From NCBI RefSeq assembly GCF_014649035.1, contig NZ_BMSG01000002.1, forward strand, positions 310,001 to 374,000: a DNA stretch of 64,000 nt, given 5' to 3'. The position numbers were made by a program, and so were the translations under genes. The notes under the pieces were generated by a model that saw nothing but the letters and a program-made list of their open reading frames with translations, had not been told where the DNA came from and did not search any database. Source of the DNA: Streptomyces sindenensis (lineage in GTDB: Bacteria > Actinomycetota > Actinomycetes > Streptomycetales > Streptomycetaceae). The first letter of the stretch is position 1; each line of letters starts with the position of its first letter. Positions 33,495 through 41,939 of the stretch are shown here, in pieces.

Positions 33495-34169
33495 TTATCG
33501 AAGGGGTGAATCTGCGCAGGCTTGCCCCTGGGCCGTCGGGGCGCAGCAGCTCTTGCCGCGCCATGCCTCGCGGCCCTCCTTGACCGTGATCGCGGCGATG
33601 GCGAGGGCGGCCACCGGGTCCGCCCAGGACCAGCCGAACGCGGCGTTGAGGATCAGGCCGACGAGCAGGACGGCGGAGAGGTACGTGCACAGCAGGGTCT
33701 GCTTCGAGTCGGCGACGGCCGACGCGGAGCCGATCTCGCGCCCCGCGCGCCGCTGGGCGGCCGACAGGAACGGCATGACCGCCAGCGAGAGCGCGGCGAT
33801 CACGATGCCGGGTGGGGAGGGTTCGGCCTCGCCGGTGCCGGTCAGCGCGCGGACCGCGTCGACGGCGACGTACGCCGCGAGGGCGAGGAACGAGATGGCG
33901 ATGATCCGCAGGGCGGTCCGCTCCCGGGCCTCGCGCACCGCGTGCTCGCGGGCGGAGAACTGCCAGGCGACCGCGGCGGCGGAGGAGACCTCGATGACGG
34001 AGTCCAGGCCGAAGCCGATCAGCGCGCTGGAGGAGGCGAGCGTTCCGGCGGTGAGGGCGACGACCGCCTCGATGACGTTGTAGACGATGGTGGCGGCGAC
34101 CAGCAGCCGTATCCGGCGGGCGAGCGCGTCCCGGCGGGCCGGCGAGGGGCCGAGGGAGAGCGCCGTCAT
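33495..34169 (-). CDS. cation efflux (CDF-like) membrane protein
   Basis: This 224-aa protein has about six TM helices; SSSALIGFGLDSVIEVSSAA (about 47-66) carries the metal-site Asp expected in the cation diffusion facilitator fold, and ADSKQTLLCTYLSAVLLVGL follows in helix 5. It ends soon after the last helix with a short Cys-containing tail (GKSCCAPT) and lacks the usual cytoplasmic domain. Its ATG overlaps the stop of the upstream CmtR-like gene (ATGA), so sensor and pump are one operon. Likely substrates are thiophilic or divalent metals such as Cd, Pb or Zn, inferred from the sensor. Confidence 0.82.
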   Translation of the reverse strand: MTALSLGPSPARRDALARRIRLLVAATIVYNVIEAVVALTAGTLASSSALIGFGLDSVIEVSSAAAVAWQFSAREHAVREARERTALRIIAISFLALAAYVAVDAVRALTGTGEAEPSPPGIVIAALSLAVMPFLSAAQRRAGREIGSASAVADSKQTLLCTYLSAVLLVGLILNAAFGWSWADPVAALAIAAITVKEGREAWRGKSCCAPTAQGQACADSPLR

Positions 34170-34504
34170 CAGCAGCACGCTCGCTTCTCGGCGTCCGGGC
34201 AGGTGCGATCGGTCTCGACGGCCACCACCACGGAGCGCAGGTCGTCCAGGGCGGTGCCGAGGCGTTCGTCGGCCAGCTCGTAGCGCGTGCGACGGCCGTC
34301 CGGCGAGGTGACGACCAGTCCGCAGTCGCGCAGGCAGGCCAGGTGGTTGGAGAGCCGGGTACGGGAGATGCCCAGGGCTTCGGCGAGGTCGGAGGGGTAC
34401 GCCGGGGCCTCGCGGAGCGCGAGCAGGAGGCGGCAGCGGATCGGGTCGGCGAGCGCGCGGCCGAACCGCGCGAGCACCTCGATGTCGGAAGCGACGGTCA
34501 GCAT
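34169..34504 (-). CDS. cmtR: ArsR/SmtB metal sensor, CmtR type
   Basis: This 111-aa winged-helix repressor aligns directly with mycobacterial CmtR, which senses Cd(II)/Pb(II). The metal ligands fall at the same residue numbers: Cys57 and Cys61 in SNHLACLRDCGLV on the recognition helix, and Cys102 in VETDRTCPD. It also carries a C-terminal AEKRACC. Metal binding should release DNA and express the coupled efflux gene. An inverted repeat (TTCAG-N6-CTGAA) sits 27 bases upstream of the ATG. As in CmtR, no SmtB-type alpha-5 site was searched for in detail. Confidence 0.88.
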   Translation of the reverse strand: MLTVASDIEVLARFGRALADPIRCRLLLALREAPAYPSDLAEALGISRTRLSNHLACLRDCGLVVTSPDGRRTRYELADERLGTALDDLRSVVVAVETDRTCPDAEKRACC

Positions 34505-34530
34505 GAGGTGACAGTACAGAGATATGTGAA

Positions 34531-34546
34531 TTCAGGAAACTCTGAA
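34531..34546. promoter_or_regulatory. candidate CmtR operator
   Basis: TTCAGGAAACTCTGAA has five-base arms around six bases, in an AT-rich 141-bp gap (34505-34645) shared with the divergent GntR gene. Outer GACAGT and ACTGTC (34510 and 34546) add symmetry. Confidence 0.5.
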
Positions 34547-34645
34547 CTGTCGCGGAGGTGAGTTCCGGTGCCTCTCCGGGCGGTGCGGAGGTCCAGAATC
34601 CGGACGTCGGCGCCCATGCGTGCATGTTGTATCTATGCTGTGCGC

Positions 34646-35332
34646 ATGTCTGCCGCGTCCTCCTCCGCTCCCGCTCGGTCCGCGTCCTCCTCCCTCAAGC
34701 GCCCGCCCGCCGCCGAGCGGGTCTACACGCACATCAAGGAAGCCGTCCTGGACCGGCGTTACGAGGGCGGGACGCTGCTCACCGAGGGGGATCTGGCGGA
34801 CGCGGTCGGGGTCTCGCGGACGCCCGTGCGCGAGGCGCTGCTGCGCCTGGAGGTCGAGGGGCTGATCAAGCTCTACCCGAAGAAGGGTGCGCTCGTCCTC
34901 GCCGTCTCCGCGCAGGAGATCAAGGACGTGGTGGAGACCCGGCTGCTGGTCGAGGAGTTCGCGGCGCGCAAGGCGGTGCCCGCCTCCCCGCGGCTGATCG
35001 AGCGCCTGGAACAGCTCCTGGAGGAGCAGCGGCGGCTGGCGGAGGCCGGCGATCTGGCGGCGGTGGCCGTCACGGACCGCTGTTTCCACGCCGAGATCGT
35101 GAAGCACGCCGGCAACGAGATCCTCTCGCGCCTCTACGACCAGCTGCGCGACCGTCAGCTGCGGATGGGCGTCGCGGTGATGGAGGCGCACCCGGGGAGG
35201 ATCGAGGCCAACATCACCGAGCACGGTGAGCTGCTGGAGGCGATCCGGGCCGGGGACGCGGACGGGGCGGCCCTGGTCGTGCGCCGCCACGTCGGCCGGG
35301 TCCGGGAGCTGGTGCGGGGTGAGGAACGGTGA
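34646..35332 (+). CDS. GntR family regulator, FadR/FCD subfamily
   Basis: This 228-aa regulator has a GntR winged helix (residues about 22-90: VYTHIKEAVLDRRYEGGTLL, DLADAVGVSRTPVREALLRLE) and an all-helical FCD ligand domain (about 95-220) with the metal/acid pocket text DRCFHAEIVKHAGN. FCD proteins usually sense organic acids. It overlaps an MFS gene in GTGA, so it probably controls that carrier. ATG 34646 is chosen; upstream codons have no ribosome site and the 5' leader may be very short. Confidence 0.88.
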   Translation: MSAASSSAPARSASSSLKRPPAAERVYTHIKEAVLDRRYEGGTLLTEGDLADAVGVSRTPVREALLRLEVEGLIKLYPKKGALVLAVSAQEIKDVVETRLLVEEFAARKAVPASPRLIERLEQLLEEQRRLAEAGDLAAVAVTDRCFHAEIVKHAGNEILSRLYDQLRDRQLRMGVAVMEAHPGRIEANITEHGELLEAIRAGDADGAALVVRRHVGRVRELVRGEER

Positions 35333-36636
35333 GTTCGGCCTCCCCCACGCTCCCGCTGCCCGGTGACCCGCCCGGCGGCCGGCGTGCCGCCCGGGTCTGG
35401 GGCATCGGCGTCGCCGTCTACTTCGTCGCGATCATCTTCCGTACGAGCCTGGGCGTCGCCGGACTCGACGCCGCCGACCGGTTCGACGTCAACGCCTCGG
35501 CGCTCTCCACGTTCTCCATCCTCCAACTCCTGGTCTACGCGGGCATGCAGATACCCGTGGGGCTGATGGTGGACCGGCTTGGCACCAAGAAGGTCCTCAC
35601 CATCGGGGTCGTGCTGTTCACCGTCGGGCAGCTCGGCTTCGCGCTCTCCCCCTCGTACGGAATGGCGCTGGCCGCACGCGCCCTGCTCGGCTGCGGCGAC
35701 GCGATGACGTTCATCAGCGTGCTGCGGCTCGGCAGCCGCTGGTTCCCGGCCCGGCGCGGACCGCTGATCGGACAGGTCGCCGCACTGTTCGGGATGGCGG
35801 GCAACCTCGTCTCGACGCTGTTCATCGCGCGGGCGCTGCACAGTTACGGCTGGACCACGACGTTCGTCGGTAGTTCGCTGGCGGGCGTGGTGGTGCTGGT
35901 GCTGCTCCTGCTGTTTTTGAAGGACCACCCCGAGGGCCATGAGCCGCCGCCCGCCGAGCACGCCGGGGCCGCGTACGTCCGCCGCCAGATCGCCGCCGCC
36001 TGGCGGGAGCCGGGGACCCGGCTCGGGATGTGGGTGCACTTCACCACCCAGTTCCCGGCGATGGTGTTCCTGCTGCTGTGGGGGATGCCGTTCCTGGTCG
36101 AGGCCCAGGAGCTGAGCCGGGGCACGGCGGGCACGCTGCTCACCCTGGTGGTGCTGTCCAACATGGTGGTGGGGCTCGTCTACGGGCAGATCATCGCCCG
36201 CCACCAAGAGGCGCGGACACCGATCGCGCTCGGCACGGTGGCGACGACGGCCCTGCTCTGGGCGTCCGCGATCTTCTACCCGGCCGACCACACGCCGATG
36301 TGGCTGCTGATCGTCCTCTGCCTGGTGCTGGGCGCCTGCGGACCGGCCTCGATGGTCGGCTTCGACTTCGCCCGCCCGGCCAACCCGCCCGAGCGCCAGG
36401 GCACCGCCTCCGGCATCGTCAACATGGGCGGGTTCATCGCCTCGATGACGACCCTGCTGGCCGTCGGGGTCCTGCTGGACGCCACGGGCGACAACTACCG
36501 TGTCGCGTTCGCCTCAATCTTCGTCCTGGAGGCGCTCGGCGTCGCCCAGATCCTGCGGCTGCGCCGCCGGGCGGCCCGCAGGGAACGCGAGCACCACGTG
36601 GTCAGCCGTGTCGAGGCCGTGCACGTGCCCGCGTGA
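35329..36636 (+). CDS. MFS transporter, nitrate/organic acid permease-like
   Basis: This 435-aa protein has about 12 TM helices with the MFS loop 2-3 motif GLMVDRLGTKK (about 77-87). Helix text such as FRTSLGVAGLDAADRF and GCGDAMTFISVLRLGSRWFPARRG resembles the narrow group of actinobacterial ACS-like carriers. The GTG start overlaps the GntR stop. The substrate is probably an organic anion matching the FCD ligand, which is inference. A hairpin straddles its stop codon. Confidence 0.88.
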   Translation: MSSASPTLPLPGDPPGGRRAARVWGIGVAVYFVAIIFRTSLGVAGLDAADRFDVNASALSTFSILQLLVYAGMQIPVGLMVDRLGTKKVLTIGVVLFTVGQLGFALSPSYGMALAARALLGCGDAMTFISVLRLGSRWFPARRGPLIGQVAALFGMAGNLVSTLFIARALHSYGWTTTFVGSSLAGVVVLVLLLLFLKDHPEGHEPPPAEHAGAAYVRRQIAAAWREPGTRLGMWVHFTTQFPAMVFLLLWGMPFLVEAQELSRGTAGTLLTLVVLSNMVVGLVYGQIIARHQEARTPIALGTVATTALLWASAIFYPADHTPMWLLIVLCLVLGACGPASMVGFDFARPANPPERQGTASGIVNMGGFIASMTTLLAVGVLLDATGDNYRVAFASIFVLEALGVAQILRLRRRAARREREHHVVSRVEAVHVPA

Positions 36637-36665
36637 CCGTCGGACGGGGGTGCGGGCACGTACAC
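36619..36665 (+). terminator. hairpin at the end of the MFS gene
   Basis: GTGCACGTGCCCGC and GCGGGCACGTACAC pair with one mismatch around a 19-base loop. The left arm lies in the last codons of the MFS gene, and the gene ends before the loop. Confidence 0.6.
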
Positions 36666-36690
36666 GTGAGGCGGGGACGGGGTAACGGGT

Positions 36691-37515
36691 TCACGGGGTC
36701 ACGGCGAAGTTGTCCAGGATCGCGGTCGCCAGCTCCTGGTCGCCCTCGATCTTGATCCGGTCGGCGACGGCCGCGGGACGGACCCGGCCGCAGGCGAGGC
36801 GGACGTACGTCTCCCAGTCCAGCGACAGCGTCACGAGCGGGCCCAGCGACGGCGCGCCGTCTATCGAACCGCGGCCCTCCGCGTCGACCCGGACCGTCCG
36901 CAGGAACTCCACCGGGCCGTGCACGTCGAAGACGACCGCTGAATTGGCCGGCGCGCCCGCGCTCTTGGCGACCACCTTCGGCAGCCCGGCGAGCAGCATG
37001 TCCCGGGTGATCAGGGCGCCGGGGGAGTCCAGGTTGCCCGGCTGCCCGAGCGTGGTGCGCAGATCCTGCTCGTGCACCCACACGTCGAAGGCCCGCAGAT
37101 TCAGCGCCATTTCGAGGGTCTGCTCGGCGCCCAGGGGAGCGCGCACCTTGGTCTCGGGGCTGCGCGACTCGTTGCGGATCTGGCGGGCCCGGCGGATGAG
37201 GACGTACTCCAGCTCGGCGGTGATCTCCGGGGAGGTGTGGTGCCGTCGGACGTCGACCTGCATCTCCATGTAGCGGGCGAAGTCGCTCTGCACGTGGTAC
37301 AGGTCGCGCGGCAGGGTGTGGATCGGCCGGGGATCGCCGAGCATCTCGCACTCCATGCCGATGACGTGCGACACGATGTCGCGCACCGACCACCCCGGGC
37401 AGGGCGTACGGCGGTTCCACTCGCTCTCGGCGAGAGGCTTCACCAGCTCGGCTATCGCCTCGATGGAGTGGGTCGCGGCGTCGGTGTAGGGCTGGAGGCT
37501 GGGATGGACGGTCAC
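36691..37515 (-). CDS. maleylpyruvate isomerase family mycothiol-dependent enzyme
   Basis: This 274-aa protein has the MDMPI N-terminal DinB-like bundle, with NRRTPCPGWSVRDIVSHVIG (about 34-53) holding a metal-binding His, and a C-terminal SCP2/MDMPI-C-like domain. Such enzymes use mycothiol for isomerisation or conjugation of electrophiles; the true substrate of this branch is unknown. GTG 37515 starts MTVHPSLQPYTDAATHSIEA. The 200-bp gap to the divergent hydrolase at 37717 must hold both promoters. Confidence 0.85.
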   Translation of the reverse strand: MTVHPSLQPYTDAATHSIEAIAELVKPLAESEWNRRTPCPGWSVRDIVSHVIGMECEMLGDPRPIHTLPRDLYHVQSDFARYMEMQVDVRRHHTSPEITAELEYVLIRRARQIRNESRSPETKVRAPLGAEQTLEMALNLRAFDVWVHEQDLRTTLGQPGNLDSPGALITRDMLLAGLPKVVAKSAGAPANSAVVFDVHGPVEFLRTVRVDAEGRGSIDGAPSLGPLVTLSLDWETYVRLACGRVRPAAVADRIKIEGDQELATAILDNFAVTP

Positions 37516-37716
37516 GGGACCCCTCGTGCGGTTCTGCGGTGCATGGGCTGGAGAGAGCAGGGAGTGCTGGCGGGTGGGCCGGCTCTGACGGCACTGTCGG
37601 CGAGCTGCGTGGGAGGTTCGACCGCTAAGTTACGCTGCGAGCAGGCACCCCGGCAGTGCTTTCGTGTGACGATCGTAGGCCCGTGTTGACGGCTTCAATG
37701 CCAGGACGGTGGTAGT

Positions 37717-38508
37717 GTGCGCGCCTCCCTCATCCAGATCGCAGTGGACCCGGACGAATCCGTCGAGGCCCGCAGGGTACGAGCGGCCTCCCTGGTGGTC
37801 GCCCAGCGCGGCGCTGACCTGGTGATTCTTCCCGAACTCTGGCCGGTCGGGGCGTTCGCGTACACCGCCTTCGAGGCGGAGGCCGAGCCGCTGGAGGGCC
37901 CCACGCACGAGGCGATGGCGAAGGCGGCGGCCGAGGCCGGGGTCTGGCTGCACGCGGGCTCCTTCGTCGAACGCGCGGCCGACGGCACCCTCTACAACAC
38001 CAGCCTGGTCTTCTCGCCCGAGGGTGAGCGCGTGGCCGCCTACCGCAAGATCCACCGCTTCGGCTTCGACCAGGGCGAGGCGGTGATGATGGGCGCGGGC
38101 GAGGAACTGGTGACCGTCGCCCTGCCCGACACCACCCTGGGCCTCGCCACCTGTTACGACCTCCGCTTCCCCGAACAGTTCCGGGGGCTGGTCGACGCGG
38201 GCGCCGAGACGCTCGTCGTCGCGGCGGGCTGGCCCGAGCGCCGCCGCTCCCACTGGACGCTCCTCGCGCAGGCCCGCGCCGTGGAGAACCAGGCGTACGT
38301 GCTCGCCGTCGGCACGGCGGGCACCCATGGCGACATCCAGCAGGCCGGCCACAGCATCGTCGTCGACCCCTGGGGCGAGGTGCTGGCCCAGGCGGGCGCG
38401 GACGAGGAGGTCCTGACCGTGGAGCTGGACGCGGACAAGGTACGCGCGACCCGCGAGCAGTTCCCGGCCCTGAAGGACCGCCGCCTGGGGCTCACGTCAC
38501 CGCTCTGA
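37717..38508 (+). CDS. carbon-nitrogen hydrolase (nitrilase superfamily)
   Basis: This 263-aa protein has the Glu-Lys-Cys catalytic triad of the superfamily: Glu40 in LVILPELW, Lys111 in YRKIHRF and Cys146 in LATCYDLRFPE. The text YDLRFPEQFR and the length are typical of the omega-amidase/Nit2-like and carbamoylputrescine-amidase-like branches. It would hydrolyse an amide, for example deaminated glutathione or 2-oxoglutaramate; which one cannot be decided. GTG 37717 follows AGGACGGTGG. A parS site lies 40 bases downstream of the stop. Confidence 0.88.
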   Translation: MRASLIQIAVDPDESVEARRVRAASLVVAQRGADLVILPELWPVGAFAYTAFEAEAEPLEGPTHEAMAKAAAEAGVWLHAGSFVERAADGTLYNTSLVFSPEGERVAAYRKIHRFGFDQGEAVMMGAGEELVTVALPDTTLGLATCYDLRFPEQFRGLVDAGAETLVVAAGWPERRRSHWTLLAQARAVENQAYVLAVGTAGTHGDIQQAGHSIVVDPWGEVLAQAGADEEVLTVELDADKVRATREQFPALKDRRLGLTSPL

Positions 38509-38548
38509 GGGCGCCCGCACGGAGGATGGCCCGGCGGACTCCGTCCAC

Positions 38549-38562
38549 GTTTCACGTGAAAC
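38549..38562. other. parS site 2
   Basis: Perfect GTTTCACGTGAAAC in the 77-bp gap between the convergent hydrolase and LURP-one genes. Confidence 0.85.
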
Positions 38563-38585
38563 AAGGCCGCCGCGCCCGGCGGGGC

Positions 38586-39077
38586 TCAGCCTTCGTTCTC
38601 CTTCTCCGCCAGCACGACCACGCACATCGCCACGGCGATGAGCAGCGCGGTGTCGGCGTCGTCCCGGACGACGTCGATGCCGTACGTGTCCCGGAGGGTC
38701 AGCCAGCGGCGTGAGATCTGGGCCAGCAGCTCACCGTCGTATTCGATGGCGAACTCGCGGTCCAGGATCTTGCCGCTGACATCGAGCTCCGTCCCGTCCA
38801 CGAGCGTCACCCGGTAGTGGTTGCGGAGCAGCGACAGCCGCTTGCGCTTGACCTTGGCCAGCTCCTCGCCGCCCCGCTCGATGATCATCGTGTCGCGCAG
38901 GCTGACCAGCTTCTGCCGCAGCTCGACCAGGACCCGGCCGTCGGCGTCCTTCAGCTCGAAGGTGTCGCGCAGCCGCATCGCCTTGCCGTCGACCAGGAAG
39001 ACCTTCCGGCCTCCGTCGTCCTCGATCCAGTAGTCGTCGCCGATGGCGAACATCCGCTCACGTACGAGAAGTCTCAT
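38586..39077 (-). CDS. LURP-one-related (tubby-like) protein
   Basis: This 163-aa protein repeats strand-turn units typical of the LURP-one/phospholipid-scramblase-like beta barrel: RERMFAIGDDYWIEDD (7-22), VDGKAMRLRDTFELKD and REFAIEYDGELLAQISRRW. The barrel encloses a hydrophobic C-terminal helix, here LLIAVAMCVVVLAEKENEG. The function in bacteria is unknown; lipid binding or membrane association is assumed. ATG 39077 is chosen; the frame runs upstream into the 64-bp divergent promoter gap. Confidence 0.8.
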   Translation of the reverse strand: MRLLVRERMFAIGDDYWIEDDGGRKVFLVDGKAMRLRDTFELKDADGRVLVELRQKLVSLRDTMIIERGGEELAKVKRKRLSLLRNHYRVTLVDGTELDVSGKILDREFAIEYDGELLAQISRRWLTLRDTYGIDVVRDDADTALLIAVAMCVVVLAEKENEG

Positions 39078-39141
39078 GGGGCACAGGTTGCCCCGGGGCC
39101 CGGCGGAATGCGCGCAGGCCGGGACGGTGTTGACTGGTGAC

Positions 39142-40959
39142 ATGGCTACACGTGCACGCGTCCGCGCCCCCGAACTCATCGGCAAGGGCGGCTGGCTCAA
39201 TACAGGCGACCAGCAGTACACCCTCGCTGACCTGCGAGGACGCATCGTCATCCTCGACTTCTGGACGTTCTGCTGTGTGAACTGTCTGCATGTCCTGGAC
39301 GAGCTGCGCGAGCTGGAGGAGAAGCACCGCGACACCGTGGTGATCATCGGCGTCCATTCGCCCAAGTTCGTCCACGAGGCCGAGCACCAGGCCGTCGTCG
39401 ACGCCGTCGAGCGCTACGAGGTCCACCACCCCGTCCTCGACGACCCCGAGCTGGCCACCTGGAAGCAGTACGCCGTCCGCGCCTGGCCGACGCTCGTCGT
39501 CATCGACCCCGAGGGCTATGTCGTCGCCCAGCACGCGGGCGAGGGCCACGCGCACGCCATCGAGAAGCTCGTCGAGGAGCTGGAGGCCGAGCACGCGGCC
39601 AAGGGCACGCTCCGCCGGGGCGACGGCCCCTATGTCGCGCCCGAGCCCGTCGCCACGCATCTGCGCTTCCCCGGCAAGGCGCTGCTCCTGCCGGACGGCG
39701 GCTTCCTGGTCTCCGACACCACCCGGCACCGCCTGGTCGAGCTGGACGCCGATGGCGAGACCGTACGACGTCACTTCGGCACCGGCGACCGCGGGTTGAG
39801 CGACGGCGGCCCGGACGAGGCCCGGTTCAGCGAACCGCAGGGGCTCGCCGTGCTCCCGGACGGCCGCGTCGCCGTCGCGGACACCGTCAACCACGCCCTC
39901 CGCGCCCTGGACCTGACGACCGGGGTGACCACCACCCTCGCCGGGACCGGCCGCCAGTGGTGGCAGGGGGCCCCGACCAGCGGCCCGGCGCGCGAGGTGG
40001 ACCTCTCCTCGCCGTGGGACCTCGCCTGGTTCGGCGACCGCCTGTGGATCGCCATGGCGGGCGTGCACCAACTGTGGACGTACGACCCGCGGAGCGCGAC
40101 CGTGCGCGTCGCCGCCGGGACCACCAACGAGGGCCTGGTCGACGGGCCCGCCGCCGAGGCCTGGTTCGCCCAGCCGTCCGGGCTGGCCGTGTCCGCCGAC
40201 GGGGAGCGGCTCTGGGTCGCCGACTCGGAGACCTCCGCGCTGCGCTGGGTCGACCGCGACGAGCACGTGCACACCGCCGTCGGGACCGGCCTCTTCGACT
40301 TCGGCCACCGGGACGGGGCCGCCGACCAGGCGCTCCTCCAGCACCCGATCGGCGTGACCGCGCTGCCCGACGGGTCCGTCGCGATCAGCGACACCTACAA
40401 CCACGCCCTGCGCCGGTACGACCCGGACTCCGGAGAGGTCACCACGCTGGCCACCGATGTCCGCGAACCCAGCGACGCGGTGCTGGTCGACGGCGATCTC
40501 GTCGTCGTCGAATCGGCCCGCCACCGGCTGACCCGTCTCCGGCTGCCCGAGGAGGCGGTCCAGGTCGCCGACCAGGCGCACCGCACCCAGCGGGCCGCCA
40601 CCGAGATCGCCCCGGGCACCCTCCGTCTCGACGTGGTCTTCCAGGCACCGGCCGGGCAGAAGCTGGACACCCGCTACGGGCCCTCGACCCGGCTCCTGGT
40701 CTCCGCCACCCCGCCCGAGCTGCTGGCGGACGGCTCCGGCGCGGGGACGGATCTCGGGCGCGACCTGGTCCTCGCGGACGGCGTCACCGAGGGCGTGCTG
40801 CACGTCTCCGCGATGGCGGCGTCCTGCGACGACGACCCGGCCAACGAGTACCCGGCCTGCCATGTGCACCAGCAGGACTGGGGGGTGCCGGTCCGCGTCA
40901 CGGCGGAGGGTGAATCCCGGCTGGCGCTGGTGCTCGCCGGGATGGACAGCCCTTCGTGA
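39142..40959 (+). CDS. NHL-repeat protein with N-terminal thioredoxin domain (NHLRC2-like)
   Basis: This 605-aa protein has a thioredoxin-like domain (10-155) with the redox motif WTFCCVNC (Cys45-x-x-Cys48) and an NHL beta-propeller (about 180-480), including repeated FSEPQGLAVLPDGRVAVADT-type units. The C-terminal 120 residues form a beta domain. The same three-domain order occurs in human NHLRC2. It has no signal peptide, so it is cytosolic, perhaps a thiol-redox scaffold. ATG 39142 begins MATRARVRAP; the ribosome site (TGGTGA) is weak. Confidence 0.9.
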   Translation: MATRARVRAPELIGKGGWLNTGDQQYTLADLRGRIVILDFWTFCCVNCLHVLDELRELEEKHRDTVVIIGVHSPKFVHEAEHQAVVDAVERYEVHHPVLDDPELATWKQYAVRAWPTLVVIDPEGYVVAQHAGEGHAHAIEKLVEELEAEHAAKGTLRRGDGPYVAPEPVATHLRFPGKALLLPDGGFLVSDTTRHRLVELDADGETVRRHFGTGDRGLSDGGPDEARFSEPQGLAVLPDGRVAVADTVNHALRALDLTTGVTTTLAGTGRQWWQGAPTSGPAREVDLSSPWDLAWFGDRLWIAMAGVHQLWTYDPRSATVRVAAGTTNEGLVDGPAAEAWFAQPSGLAVSADGERLWVADSETSALRWVDRDEHVHTAVGTGLFDFGHRDGAADQALLQHPIGVTALPDGSVAISDTYNHALRRYDPDSGEVTTLATDVREPSDAVLVDGDLVVVESARHRLTRLRLPEEAVQVADQAHRTQRAATEIAPGTLRLDVVFQAPAGQKLDTRYGPSTRLLVSATPPELLADGSGAGTDLGRDLVLADGVTEGVLHVSAMAASCDDDPANEYPACHVHQQDWGVPVRVTAEGESRLALVLAGMDSPS

Positions 40960-40961
40960 GC

Positions 40962-41035
40962 GCTGCCTGCTGATGCCCTTGCCGGCCCGTTCGTGACCGC
41001 TGCCCGCTGATGTCCTTGCCGGCCCCTTCGCGACC
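40962..41035. repeat. 37-bp tandem duplication between convergent genes
   Basis: Two adjacent 37-bp units, both with the framework GCTGCC-GCTGATG-CCTTGCCGGCCC, differ at five positions. A partial third copy (CCCTTCGTGAGC) ends the preceding gene and includes its TGA stop. This looks like a duplicated 3' end. Confidence 0.8.
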
Positions 41036-41046
41036 CGCCTGACGGA

Positions 41047-41769
41047 TCAGAACTCGTCGGCGCCGTTGCGCAGCTCGGGGGTCCAGTAACCGGTCGCCCA
41101 CTTCTGCGGGTTGACGGCGAGGCCCTCGGCGGCGGGGGACTTCACGACCGCCATGCCGCCCCCGTTGGCCTTCAGGGTGACCGTGAACTCCTTCACCGTC
41201 TCGGTGGTCTCCTTGCGGCCGCCCTCGGACATGCGGACCGCGGCGTAGGCGGACTGGCCGGGCTCCAGGACCACCGGGGCCTGCGGCTTGCTCTTGGCGA
41301 CGGGCGGGACGACGCCCCGCGCGTTGTCCAGGAAGTGGATGTGCGGGTACTCCTTCATCTCGCAGCTCGTGCCGGAGGTGTTCTTCGCGGACAGCGTCAG
41401 GTGGGTGTAGGGCGGGCCGTCCTGATGCTCGGCGGTGATCTTCAGGCCCTGCGCCGTGCAGAGGGTGACGGTCGCCTTGGCGGACGTGCCGCCGGTGTTT
41501 CCGGAGCTCTTGGCCGCGCCCGCGGCCTGAGCGGTGCCGGTGCCGGTGGAGCCCGTGGTGCCGGTCCCGGTCGCGTCGTCGGCGGCCTTCTCGGTCCCGG
41601 CGCCCTTTCCGGACGCGGCGGGTGACGCGGCGACGGTCGCGGACGTGTCGGTCGCCGCCCCCTCCGAGCGGGTACCCGAGCCGTTGTCGCCGCAGGCGGT
41701 GAGGGCGAGCGCGAGGGCGGCCGTGGTCGCGGCGGCCAGGACGGTGGTGCGGTTGCGGAAGGTACGCAT
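41047..41769 (-). CDS. DUF4232 lipoprotein
   Basis: This 240-aa protein has a lipoprotein signal with lipobox LTAC (Cys26), a Thr/Gly/Ala-rich linker (30-95) and a DUF4232 domain (about 100-235), recognisable by LTLSAKNTSGTSCEMKEYPHI and a C-terminal WTPELR. The domain is a beta-sandwich common in actinobacterial cell-surface proteins of unknown function. Two Cys (in VTLCTAQ and TSCEM) may form a disulfide. ATG 41769 follows GGGGGAATCTCC. Confidence 0.88.
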   Translation of the reverse strand: MRTFRNRTTVLAAATTAALALALTACGDNGSGTRSEGAATDTSATVAASPAASGKGAGTEKAADDATGTGTTGSTGTGTAQAAGAAKSSGNTGGTSAKATVTLCTAQGLKITAEHQDGPPYTHLTLSAKNTSGTSCEMKEYPHIHFLDNARGVVPPVAKSKPQAPVVLEPGQSAYAAVRMSEGGRKETTETVKEFTVTLKANGGGMAVVKSPAAEGLAVNPQKWATGYWTPELRNGADEF

Positions 41770-41939
41770 GGAGATTCCCCCGGGGAGACGGTGAGGCGGA
41801 CGCCCGGTCGAGGCGCCCGCCGCGAACTGCTGACAGGAACGACTCTGACCGCCGCCGCTCACGTATCGCTGCCGTCCCACTGACGTACCGCTGATGTCCC
41901 GGGCAGCAGCGACGAACCGCAGGTCAGCGGGTCAGCGGA

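Noticed and set aside
39058..40869. A long minus-strand frame opposite the NHL/thioredoxin gene
   Set aside because: It has no recognisable domains, while the plus strand encodes an intact thioredoxin-NHL protein with matching codon bias.
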